Of a stretch of DNA of 64,000 nt, positions 45,183 to 53,739 are shown piece by piece (the first letter of the stretch is position 1; each line of letters starts with the position of its first letter). Where the stretch lies: contig CM058232.1 in NCBI GenBank assembly GCA_030180135.1, forward strand, positions 92,058,630 to 92,122,629, in the 5' to 3' direction. The DNA comes from Orychophragmus violaceus (taxonomy: Eukaryota; Streptophyta; Magnoliopsida; Brassicales; Brassicaceae). The position numbers and the translations under genes were made by a program. The notes beneath the pieces were generated by a model, which did not search any database, was not told the DNA's origin, and saw only the letters and a list, made by a program, of their open reading frames with translations.

Positions 45183-46464
45183 AGACCTCAATGGGAAATC
45201 TGAGTCTATGAGCACTCACTTGAAGCAGTTGGACACTCAGGTAAACCAGATGTCCAGCTCACTGAAGGGAAAAGGAGTGGCAGACACTCATGTTAAGGCC
45301 TGGTCTGTGTACATTAATGATGGATCTCGCCTAGGTGAAAGATTTGAGCTAAGCACAGCTGAGTTGGTGACAGAACAAGAATTTTCGGATATTTGTGAAA
45401 AACTCTCGGGTGAAATCTGCTGCAGTGCGTCGATCGATGCAACATCTGTGCCGATCGATACACCAGTCGGGATGGCAACGATCGACACATCCTTAGTGTC
45501 GGTCGTTGCAGGGCGTGAATGGACAGAACTGTCGGATGATAATGGCATAGATGCTGACTTGGAGCTTGATCGCCTGTTCAATGGAGCCTCTGAAATTACT
45601 CAACAGGAGATCTACGAACAGATTTTTAGACAACACTCCTCAGTGTCTGAAGTGATTAGGCAAGAGATTGAAGAGCTGAAGAAATTAGAAGGGATTGGTG
45701 AAGAATTGGAAGAAATTCCAACTTCTGATGATCCACCTTATCATCCATGTGTACAGAGGTACCTGAACAAGATGTTGCCCCTGGATGATGATCTGAAAGA
45801 CTGGGTGATAATAGTTCCTCAGCATATTAGTGATGTTCTGCTAACTAAGGTCCCGAAGAAGCTGCCTGATCCTGGAGTCTTTGTACTGGATTGTTCTATC
45901 TTTGAGGATAGTTTTAGACGCTCTCTGTGTGATTTAGGAGCTGCTGGAAGTTTGATGCCTTACTCTGTGGCAGAGAAGCTGGGTATGTTGGATTTTACTC
46001 CTACTAGGACTTCTCTTGTCCTAGCTGATCAGTCCATACGAGTTCCTGAAGGACTCCTTATGGACATTCCGGTGAGAGTTGGAAACTACTTAGTTCCAAC
46101 GGACTTCCTTGTGCTGAGATATGACTGTGATCCGGATGAAGCATTATTGCTTGGGAGACCCTTTTTGGCTACAGCAGGAGCGTTGATTGATGTTAGGAAC
46201 AGCTTGATAGACCTCCATCTGGGAGATGAACCACTGCACTATGAGATGGATAAGCTGCGAAAGCCACTGATAGATGGGCAGACATTCACCATAAGGGACA
46301 CAGATTTTGAGCAGCCTGATCATACCATGGTTATAGATCCTGGAGCACATTTCACTCCATCTTTTCTTGGACATGAGCATTCCGCAACAGCCTACTCACC
46401 ACCTTGGATGAGGAGACTTGAACAGAGACAGAAAAAGTCTCTGTCAGGACCTCCTGGTACTTGA
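45180..46464 (+). CDS. Athila-6 gag C-terminus and protease
   Basis: The frame is open from 45121; meaningful sequence begins at about 45180 (VYEDLNGKSESMSTHL). The protease is at about 45890-46220, recognised by CDLGAAGSLMPYSVAEKL, then PTDFLVLRYD and LLGRPFLATAGALIDV, which is the characteristic Athila protease pattern. The catalytic aspartate is present. Codons near 45427-45510 are taken up by CGATCG motif cluster 2, encoding ASIDATSVPIDT and ATIDTS. The frame ends at 46462-46464 with no reverse transcriptase following. Confidence 0.85.
45427..45510 (+). repeat. CGATCG motif cluster 2, inside the coding region
   Basis: Four copies of the same motif family (GCGTCGATCGATGCA, TGCCGATCGATACA, GCAACGATCGACACA, GTGTCGGTCGTTGCA) in alternating orientation within 84 bases of open frame. 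Confidence 0.85.
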
Positions 46465-47828
46465 AAATTCCCATCCGTCCGGTCAAGCTATTGACCTTAA
46501 ACAAGCGCTGGGTGGGAGGCAACCCACCATTAGGTACTGGTGTTTCTCTACTTAATTTTTGGTGTTTTTGTTAGGATTTTACGTTTGTTTTTGTTTCTGG
46601 TGAGTTTATGTTTGCAGGTCTCGGTTAAATCGCAGTGCAACGATCGACGCACTTCTGTGTCGATCGTCACAACACGAAAGGAATCGCATTGCAGCGATCG
46701 TTGCGGTCCTGAGCAACGATCGACTATACACAAAAATCGCCAAGTAACGGTCGATGCACTTAGTGCATCGGTCGATGCCTGAGCGACAGAGGTAACCCGA
46801 CAGACATAATTTCACCTTTTCAATTTTTTGTTATTTTCTTTTTACCGACCCTTCGCTGGACACTACTGGGGACAGTGTGTCTTAACTGTGGGGGAGGTGC
46901 TGACTTTTGTTTTATGTTTTCTTAAGAGTCAGTATGTTTTTCAAAAAAAAAAAAAATTTTGTTTTATTGAGTCAAAATTGTTTAAGTAAGAAACTATGAT
47001 TTTCTGAGAAGATTTACAAGACTTGCAGGAACTTAAGTAACCATTGGGATGAAGTTGCAGGATCTATCTCTGACTATTAGAAAACCCCATCACAGATCAA
47101 CCTACTGGGAACACCCACATCACTTCAGGTATCAGAGGATCCTTTACTGACTTCAACCTTAATACTGACTTAGATTTCTCATCTAAGGGCTTGGTATACT
47201 TTGTGTCGGATTCCCTTGTTAGTTCTGACACAGCCTGTCAACCTATCCTATTTATTTCCCTTCTCCCCTTCTGTAAAGTAAAAAAAAATAATAATAAACT
47301 GAGGATGAGTTAGTAACTCCGAAGTGGTCATGAGAATGGTAGCAAACACTATTTTCTCTCATGTGATCCATGGAATGTGTCCAAAGTACACCCCATAACG
47401 GGAAGAACACTGATAAAAAAAAAAAATGATACCCAGTGGGGAAAAATCAGTTGTTAAAGAAGGGAAAGAGAAGAAAGGGACTAGAGAAAGATAGTATGGT
47501 GGTCTAGAGCTGATAAGGTAAGAATCCATGTGCCCTTTGATCGATACTCCTTAGGTGAGACCGCACTTAAATACTTGCAGAAGTCAGTAGGGAGAATTTG
47601 AATGCTTGAATGTGATTGTGGAGTTTACCTAGGACAGTTGCTAAGTGTGGGGGAAGTACATTGTGGTCTTGATATCCTGTGATTGATTCTTTCAGTGGTT
47701 TACTAAGGGGAATCTGAGTATTGTAGCTTCTAGGATGAAATGAGTTTCTGAAGAGTTTTCAAACCTCTTCACCATGTTTTAGTTCTATGTTTTGCTTGAG
47801 GGCAAGCAAAGGCTAAGTGTGGGAGAGT
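46465..47828 (+). other. Athila-6 3' noncoding region with three polypurine-like tracts
   Basis: No gene. After the stop codon comes the hairpin-capable GGGTGGGAGGCAACCCA (about 46510-46526), a motif of Athila elements. Motif cluster 3 follows at 46636-46780. CTGTGGGGGAGG (46886-46897), AAGTGTGGGGGAAG (47642-47655) and AAGTGTGGGAGAGT (47815-47828) are three purine tracts; only the last adjoins the LTR. The region parallels 10380-11681. Confidence 0.8.
46636..46780 (+). repeat. CGATCG motif cluster 3 in Athila-6
   Basis: Six copies: GCAACGATCGACGCA, TGTCGATCGTCACA, GCAGCGATCGTTGC, GCAACGATCGACTA, AACGGTCGATGCA and GCATCGGTCGATGC. They are arranged as inverted pairs. Confidence 0.85.
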
Positions 47829-49027
47829 TGATATATCATGGTTTTTACCCATTTTAGACCATGATATAGATGTGTTTTTAGTGTCTTTTGTCTTTGTTTA
47901 GAGTCTTTTACAGGTTTAATCAGGTTTGGAGCTAATTGGAGATATTTGGAGCATTTTGGGACTTTTGGGACGTTTTGGCCGAGAGCTTAACTCACTGTCC
48001 GATTTATTGATCATGCATCGACCGACACACCTTGTGCATCGGTCGACACACTAGCGAGATGGGCCGTACGCGTCAGTTTAATGAAGATATGAAGATTTGC
48101 AAAGAAGCCCAAGATAGTTCCAGTATTTACACAGAAGCCCCAGCCGAGATTAGGCCTATATATAGAGGATTTTGGTGTTTATTTTACTGACGCTTTCATA
48201 ATTAAGAGCAGAGGATTTTTAGAGCTTTTGGGGCTGATCTGAACCTATTACTTCATCTGTATTTGGAGAAGATTTCGAACCCCTTTTACTATTATTCTTT
48301 TATGCAATTTATTCATTCTATGATTATGTTTTCATTATCTATGTCTGAGTAGATTCCTAGTTAGGTTTAGGGTTTCTCACATAGGATTTCATGACTTGCT
48401 AGAGTTGTTCAAATTCAGTTAAGGATTCAAACTATATATGTTCTTCAATTTAATTGTGCTTAAAGCTAGTTCTAACCTGATCAATTAGAATCTAGATCTT
48501 AGGTTGCTAAATACGTCACGGAAGTGGGGTTTAGGAATCTGAACTAATTAAATTGGGCGATTAAACTTTGCGCAAACGGAAGTTTGGTTTAGGATAATTG
48601 TGAACATATCAAACTTGAGATTAATGCTAGTTTAATCTGTTAGTTCTCGCAAACGAAAGTTTGGTTTGCTGCACTTAGACTTAGAGAATTATCGCAAAGG
48701 AATTTGGTTAATTCTATATCTGTGTTTTGAGTTCTAGAACTGTGCTTAATTAGATCCTTGCTGAATGAACTGTCTGCTTGTCTGATTTCCTGAGAATACC
48801 CTAGGCTTGACGCTTTTAATTACTTGCTTCCACAACCGTTAATCTCTGCTACTGATTTACTTTCTCGCACCGCTTTTAATTCAATCACATTGCTTATTTC
48901 TAGTATTAGTCTCTACTGTTCTGATCTATTGAGACCAAGTGTCCCTGTGGATTCGATAACCCTATATACTACTTTGACATTGCTGTTCACTTGCAGTTTA
49001 GAATAGGGATTAATTCTTGACCTATCA
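47829..49027 (+). repeat. 3' LTR of Athila-6
   Basis: 1199 bases, five differences from the 5' LTR by eye. Confidence 0.95.
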
Positions 49028-49260
49028 ATTACCAACAAGCCGCGGCTCGCTACTATGATTCCCGAATCAAAACTCGGAGGTTTCAAGTAGGAGAGCTCGT
49101 CTTACGGAAAGTGTTCGACCATAAAAAGGAAGAACACGCTGGAAAATTAGGAGCGAAGTGGGAAGGTCCTTACCAGGTCACCGACATCGTAAAGGACGAG
49201 GTCTACCGACTCAAGTCGGTGGAAACCCAGAAGCCCGAACTACGACCTTGAACATCATCA
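49028..49260 (+). pseudogene. Tat element 2 integrase C-terminus
   Basis: The polyprotein resumes after Athila-6 with YDSRIKTRRFQVGELVLRKV and the GPY-type module (KWEGPYQVTDIVKDEVY). A TGA follows RP at about 49250, slightly earlier than in element 1, because of a one-base deletion (CCTTGAACATC against CCTTGGAACATC). Confidence 0.88.
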
Positions 49261-50244
49261 ACCTCAAAAAGTATTTCCACTAGGAGTACATCAACATAAT
49301 CGAACTACGAAATGGCTTGATCCCCTAAAAGGGTACGTAGGCAGCTCGACTTCGAGCGCAGCCACCCCCCAAACACAAAGCTCTCACTGAGCTCGACAAC
49401 TTCTGACGAAGTCATACTAGCTTATCTTTGAAATCAAAATAAGTCTTCTAATCAAACGTCTCTTCCTGTTAGAGCCATTACGTTGATATGAAATTATCTC
49501 TTCCAACGGACCAAAGTGATATGAAATTATCTCTTCTATAGCAAAGTGATATGAAATTATCCCTTTCCAAAACAAGTGATATGAAATTATCCCTTCCCGA
49601 AACGAAAGATATGAAACTATCTCTTCTAAGTCAAAGCGATATGAAATTATCCTTCCCAAGTGACCTAAAATGGCCTCTTCCAAAATATCAAAGCGATATG
49701 AAAATATCCCTTTCGAGCGACCTGAAACGGCCCCTCCTAAAGTCAATTCTCCCGACCTGATACAGCTCGAGATAACTGGAGGGCCACCCTCTCCCGTTAA
49801 ACGAAAACGTCGAAGTCAAAGCAACCGACCACGCGGAAAGACCTCCGCGCACAACGAGCCTTTGATCGAGATGACTTGGACCCCTCGCTTCCCTCTCGCC
49901 AAGCCGATCAACGGCTACAAAGCATGCAGTAATTAGGTCATATCATCAAAAGAGGATGCCCGAAAAGACTCTTCGCGACCTTCGAGCCTGAGCCGTCGAT
50001 TACCAACCGAATTTATGGTGGGAGATGAAATTCTCAAACGAATACACGCAACGACTGCAGACGCGCTGAAAAGCAGTTCAGTCTGTTCCACGCGCTCATT
50101 CCTAACCATCAGATTAAAATAAGATCCACGGATGGGGTGAAAATAATCATTAAGATTTGTCACATCCGAGGCACGCGCCTCTTCCCAAGAGCGTCCACCG
50201 CCCATTAACCTCGACTTCTCGAATTCAATGGGCTGGGGGGCTAT
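49261..50244 (+). other. Tat element 2 region between integrase and 3' LTR
   Basis: Contains the tandem repeat 49486-49745 and ends with a polypurine tract near 50228-50240. After ACCTCCGCGCACAACGAG (near 49845) it jumps to sequence that in element 1 lies near 9150, so the antisense gene region is missing. Confidence 0.85.
49486..49745 (+). repeat. Tandem repeat after integrase, Tat element 2
   Basis: Seven cores of GATATGAAATTATC or close variants spaced about 28-60 bases apart, against five in element 1. Reverse-strand frames across it give repetitive peptides without meaning. Confidence 0.85.
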
Positions 50245-50783
50245 TGTTGGTACTGGATTTCCCTCTAGGAAATCCGGCCCATTAACAGACAAGACAAAGG
50301 CCCGTGATTACGAGCCCATTCCAGAATCAAAGATAGACGGGAGAGTCAACTCTCTTGTTGGGCCCAAGCGAAGCAAGCGCCTTGGAGAGGCCCAGACGAC
50401 GCCAAAGCCGGAGACGATCGAGCTCGAGCTCGGCTGAGGATGACGTGGAGATAGAGCAACTCGGTCTTCGTCAGTTCAACTAATCCGCACGAATCTCGGA
50501 GATCGTTACAACGACGAGGCCGAAGTATCAGGACGAAGAGATGAGAGTGGAGACTATTTAAAGGAAGAAGTGGCGGCTCATCAAAAACAATTCCAACCTA
50601 GGCTAAGAACACTTCGACTAGATAGCTCGATTCCATACTTTGTACTCTCTCTTCGACTGTGTTTGTTCTATCTCGACGATCAATCTCAATAAAGTCTTTG
50701 ATTCATAGGAAACTATACCATTTCTATATCCAAAAGTCCAAATCCACGAATACAAATTCTTAGTGTGAATCCCGGATCTCACA
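50245..50783 (+). repeat. 3' LTR of Tat element 2
   Basis: 539 bases, TGTTGG to CTCACA, followed by the GTTAC duplication. TATTTAAA is at 50555-50562. Confidence 0.95.
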
Positions 50784-51396
50784 GTTACCAATGAAATTTT
50801 ATTCTTGTCAGGACTATTAGACCACCAAAATCTCCTCATATCTAACATGATTTTGTTTATCAGACATCTAGGAAGTAAAAAAGCAACTCATGGCATATGT
50901 TGGGATTGCTGTGATCACTGATTGTATTAAAATTTCCTTACCATCTGGAGATAACAGCCATGTATACCAGCTGGAAAGCTTATTTTTTATACGTTGGTGA
51001 AGATAAGAAAATGTATCTGCCCTATTTTTTCCTATACTTTCTGGAAATCCTAGATATCGGCCAAAACCTTTTGTTTGATTTATTCCTAAAATTTCAGCAA
51101 TGGTTGAGATAGTTTCAGCATTGGTGCATTTTCTGAACATTAATGAAGATTTGGTGTAGTTCACTTGTTGTCTGGATGCATCCTCATATTATTGAAGAAG
51201 GCGCTTCAAATTGATAGCATCATGTTGAGTTGCTTTTGTAAAAATCAATGAGTCATCTGCATAAAGCAAGTGAGAGGTTAGTGGGCCTCCTTTAGATGCT
51301 CTATAACCAGGTAGTTCTTTTCGTTGACTATATATTTTGAATAAGCCCGATAAACTTTTTGTACAAAGCAAATAGAGATATGGTGACAAAGGGTCA
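50784..51396 (-). pseudogene. LINE (L1-type) reverse transcriptase, right piece
   Basis: On the minus strand this gives the C-terminal half of a LINE reverse transcriptase: DPLSPYLYLLCTKSLSGLF, the catalytic YADD in LLYADDSLIF (about 51245-51270), then RYLGFPESIGKNR and LSSWYTWLLSPDGKEILIQS. It ends at the GTTAC duplication; the continuation is at 12863-13461. Stops occur at about 51190 and 50865. The 5' end is abrupt at about 51396, where sequence of opposite coding direction begins. Confidence 0.85.
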
Positions 51397-51690
51397 CTTT
51401 GGTGGATTTACCAAGGCTCAGAAGCAATACCTCCGATCAATACACCCCTTGAAGCAGAAGCGATGGCTCTCAACCTAGCGGTGCAAGAGATGCTAAATCT
51501 AGGCTACAATAACAACATCACGTTCATAGGAGTCCCTCGGATCCTCAATGCTTCTCTGCAGTCTTTCAATGACCGGTCTAAGAAAGTTTGGATATCCCAT
51601 ACTATTAGCACCATAGTTAAAGACATACTGCATCTTAACAGGGCCAACAATTTTACATTTCGTAATAAGCAAGACAAGTAGTTACGACCG
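51397..51690 (+). pseudogene. RNase H-like (RVT_3) fragment
   Basis: The plus strand reads WWIYQGSEAIPPINTPLEAE, then AMALNLAVQEMLNLGYNNN and ITFIG, the RNase H-like domain found at the C-terminus of plant LINEs and in many free-standing plant copies. The frame from 51463 is open to 51681. The usual D after ITFIG is replaced (ITFIGVP), so the catalytic set looks incomplete. It abuts an oppositely oriented LINE piece. Confidence 0.6.
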
Positions 51691-52509
51691 AAGACAACAA
51701 GGCTAAACAAGCTAGAATAAATAAGCAGAAGTCCAATGGCGGACCCAAAATTTTATTTTACCGGAGTCAATAATTAAATTAATTATTGTATATTATTATA
51801 ATATATAATATATAGTGTATTTAATATTATAGTTTAACAAATTTTTATTTTCAGGAAAACCATGCATACATATAACCCACTATTGAAAAGATGAAAATGA
51901 CTTACAATTAATGACAAACTAAAAATAGATAAAAAAGTTAAATATTATTTAGGATAATTTTAAAAATTACCTTTACATAAAGTATTACAAGCATCTAAAA
52001 AAATAAGGAAATACTAAAAATGCTGAATTATATACTCAGGGGGATCTTGTTCTCCATGCTTCTTCATCCGTGGATCCCATCTCTACTAGTTTTGAAGCTG
52101 AAGCTTTAGCACTCCGTGAACCTATGGTCCACTTCCATCGCCTTGGCTACTCTGAAATTACTTTTTGTGGAGATGCAAGTGTTCTCTATCAGCTCCTAAA
52201 ATGCCGTCCATCTTGTCTTCCACCGTAGTCGTGCAGCAGGATATTCAACCGTATGTTAATGATATTTTAGCCACTGTTGATTCAGGCTCCAATTTCTTGC
52301 ACATCTCGTGCATGTCTTAGCTAAAAAAAGCTCGTTTTCTTGTTTGTCATGTACTGTAACGAGTAAAAATCTTAAATGCCACTTTCTTAGAAAAACTAAT
52401 CACAAATGCCATTTTCTGGGAAAATTACAAATTTACCCTTAATGAATCTCAATAATGATTTGCCAGGCTTAAATAACATTGAATCGGTATAGATTTGTAA
52501 AATACACGG

Positions 52510-52564
52510 TAGTTCAGGTGGTCGCGCTCGTCCCTGTGCGCGCGTCGGGTCTAGGGTTCGAATC
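52510..52564 (+). other. tRNA-like A box and B box (Pol III promoter type) inside the MITE
   Basis: TAGTTCAGGTGG (52510-52521) fits the A-box consensus and GTTCGAATC (52556-52564) fits the B box, with starts 46 bases apart. The flanks do not form a tRNA cloverleaf (acceptor and T stems do not pair), so it is not a tRNA gene. It is best read as a tRNA-derived SINE head or relic. Confidence 0.5.
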
Positions 52565-52574
52565 CTCCTATTGC

Positions 52575-52740
52575 GGTACAACTGGTACAACTGGAGGATT
52601 ATTATTATGTCAGTTGTACCAGTCCATCTTAGTATAACTGGTACAACTGGTACGAGGGCAGTTGTACTGGTACAACTGGTACATCTAGGAAGGCAGTTGT
52701 ACTAGTACAATTGGTACATCTGGGGGGCAGTTGTACTACA
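52575..52740 (+). repeat. GGTACAACTGGTAC / CAGTTGTACCAG repeat cluster
   Basis: About ten degenerate copies of GTACAACTGG or its complement CCAGTTGTAC in 165 bases, in both orientations, able to form hairpins. Confidence 0.8.
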
Positions 52741-53253
52741 CGGGTGATGAGTTTTTTCATTTAAAAAATCTCAGAAGTAATTTCGGCATTTCATTAAAAA
52801 TAAGTGGCATGTAGATCATGGAGTGGCATGTTAGCCACTGATTTCCGAGAAAGTGGCATTTGTGCCATTGTTCCTACTGTAACTTGTGTCGTGGTTGACC
52901 AAAAAAAAATGTTAAATTAATAGTTTGGGCCAAACTGAAAAAATGAAAGAAAACTTAAATTGGAAATTTAGCCCAAATTAAAAAAGAAATAATAAAAAGT
53001 AAATTGGAATTTTACGTTTAGATTAAAAAATATAGCAAATTGGGTTTAAAACCCAAATGAAAAGAAATAAAAAAAAAATTTAAAAATAGTGTTCAGCGAA
53101 AGGGATTGAACTTAAATCAGGGGTGTCATTCAAGGAGAAAATAACGGGTTGAGCTGCCAGATTGAATTAGTTGGCTGGTATTTTAAAATTTATAGCTTTT
53201 AGGGGGTGTCAGTTGACCCTCTTTCTCTTGCGTGGGTCCGCCTTTAAGCAGAA

Positions 53254-53385
53254 CTACAATGTAGAATATAATGTTCTGTAAGTTTCTATTTATATTAATC
53301 AAAGTATGTTAACAAAAAAGAAGAAGCTGTCTTTTGTCGGCCAAGAAAAAAAAACACGCCATTAGTAATTACAGATTAACATATC
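53254..53385. other. Unassigned AT-rich flank
   Basis: No gene or repeat recognised between the DNA transposon and the next MITE. Confidence 0.6.
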
Positions 53386-53620
53386 GGGTCCGATTGGTGA
53401 CGCTATAGTAAAAGCGTTAGAGGTTTACCGCTTTGTTTGTTACCAATCACGAAAACGTTTTAAAAGCTACAGTAAAAACGGCTACTCTCAGCTTTTTGTT
53501 ACCGCTTTCTCTAACAGCTTTTGCTAACAGCTTTCACTTACAGCTTTGCACTATTCAACCGTTTACAACTTCCGCTAACCGCTAGTCTTACCGTTCCGCT
53601 TTTGTTCACCAATCGAACCC
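53386..53620. mobile_element. MITE, 235 bp
   Basis: The ends GGGTCCGATTGGTGA and the complement of TTCACCAATCGAACCC match at 14 of 15 positions. ATC flanks both sides, a possible 3-base duplication. The inside is rich in AGCTTT/AACAGC units and has no coding capacity. A 3-base duplication would suit a PIF/Harbinger-type MITE, but ATC is not the usual TWA target, so the class is open. Confidence 0.6.
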
Positions 53621-53739
53621 ATCTATTATTATTGAACACGTGAATTGGTTCATATGTGTCTTTTCAATGTAATAATTGGAGATGTATGTGGGGAGAGATC
53701 TGCATTTATTGTATATGTATTTCTTTTTTAGTTTTATTT

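Larger units (their letters stand above)
42341..49027 (+). mobile_element. Athila-6, Athila-type element with gag and protease only
   Basis: Two LTRs of exactly 1199 bases (42341-43539 and 47829-49027) differ at only about five positions by eye (about 0.4%), the most similar pair in the window. Perfect ATTAC duplications flank it. The internal 4.3 kb holds gag and an Athila-style protease, then 1.36 kb of noncoding DNA; no reverse transcriptase, RNase H or integrase is present. Gag itself has two frameshifts and a stop. It must have been copied with enzymes from another element. Confidence 0.93.
13462..50783 (+). mobile_element. Tat-lineage Ty3/gypsy element 2, interrupted by two insertions
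   Basis: Both LTRs are present (13462-14001 and 50245-50783), flanked by perfect 5-base duplications GTTAC at 13457-13461 and 50784-50788. Removing copia-3 (18913-41174) and Athila-6 (42341-49027) and one copy of each duplication leaves about 8.36 kb, a normal Tat gag-pol. Compared with element 1 it lacks about 2.85 kb containing the antisense gene. The two LTRs differ at about 8-9 positions by eye. Pol carries disabling changes in reverse transcriptase and integrase active sites. Confidence 0.95.
52361..52874. mobile_element. MULE-like MITE, 514 bp, with perfect 9-bp target duplication
   Basis: TACTGTAAC is at 52352-52360 and 52875-52883. The ends are inverted: 14 bases AAATGCCACTTTCT match perfectly (52374-52387 against the complement of 52848-52861), with a weaker match out to the tips. 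A 9-base duplication is the mark of Mutator-like elements. No coding capacity. It contains a tRNA-like A/B box pair and a set of GGTACAACTGGTAC-type repeats. Confidence 0.78.
52040..52910 (+). pseudogene. LINE 3' end with RNase H, interrupted by a MITE
   Basis: The plus strand reads GDLVLHASSSVDPISTSFEA, EALALREPMVHFHRLGYSEI and TFCGDASVLYQLLK, an RNase H-like domain with its acidic residues. Stops follow. After the MITE (52361-52874) and its duplication, the tail GTGGTTGACCAAAAAAAAA (about 52891-52909) looks like a LINE 3' end with a short poly(A). It is a 5'-truncated copy. Confidence 0.65.
51722..53253. mobile_element. DNA transposon with 9-bp direct repeats, about 1.5 kb
   Basis: TAAGCAGAA occurs at 51722-51730 and 53245-53253. 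Just inside are inverted GGCGGACCCA (about 51739) and its complement TGGGTCCGCC (53233-53242). The 9-base duplication fits a Mutator-like element, but the terminal repeats are short. No transposase is seen; the interior is AT-rich and holds a LINE RNase H fragment and a MITE. The stretch 51745-52030 and the stretch 52910-53230 show no gene. Confidence 0.6.

Noticed and set aside
49417..49746. Minus-strand frame with repeated EIISYHF-like peptides
   Set aside because: It is the tandem repeat read through in a frame without stops, not a gene. The same applies to 6033-6254.
52510..52590. Possible tRNA gene
   Set aside because: A and B boxes are present, but no acceptor stem or T stem pairing can be formed, so it is not a functional tRNA.
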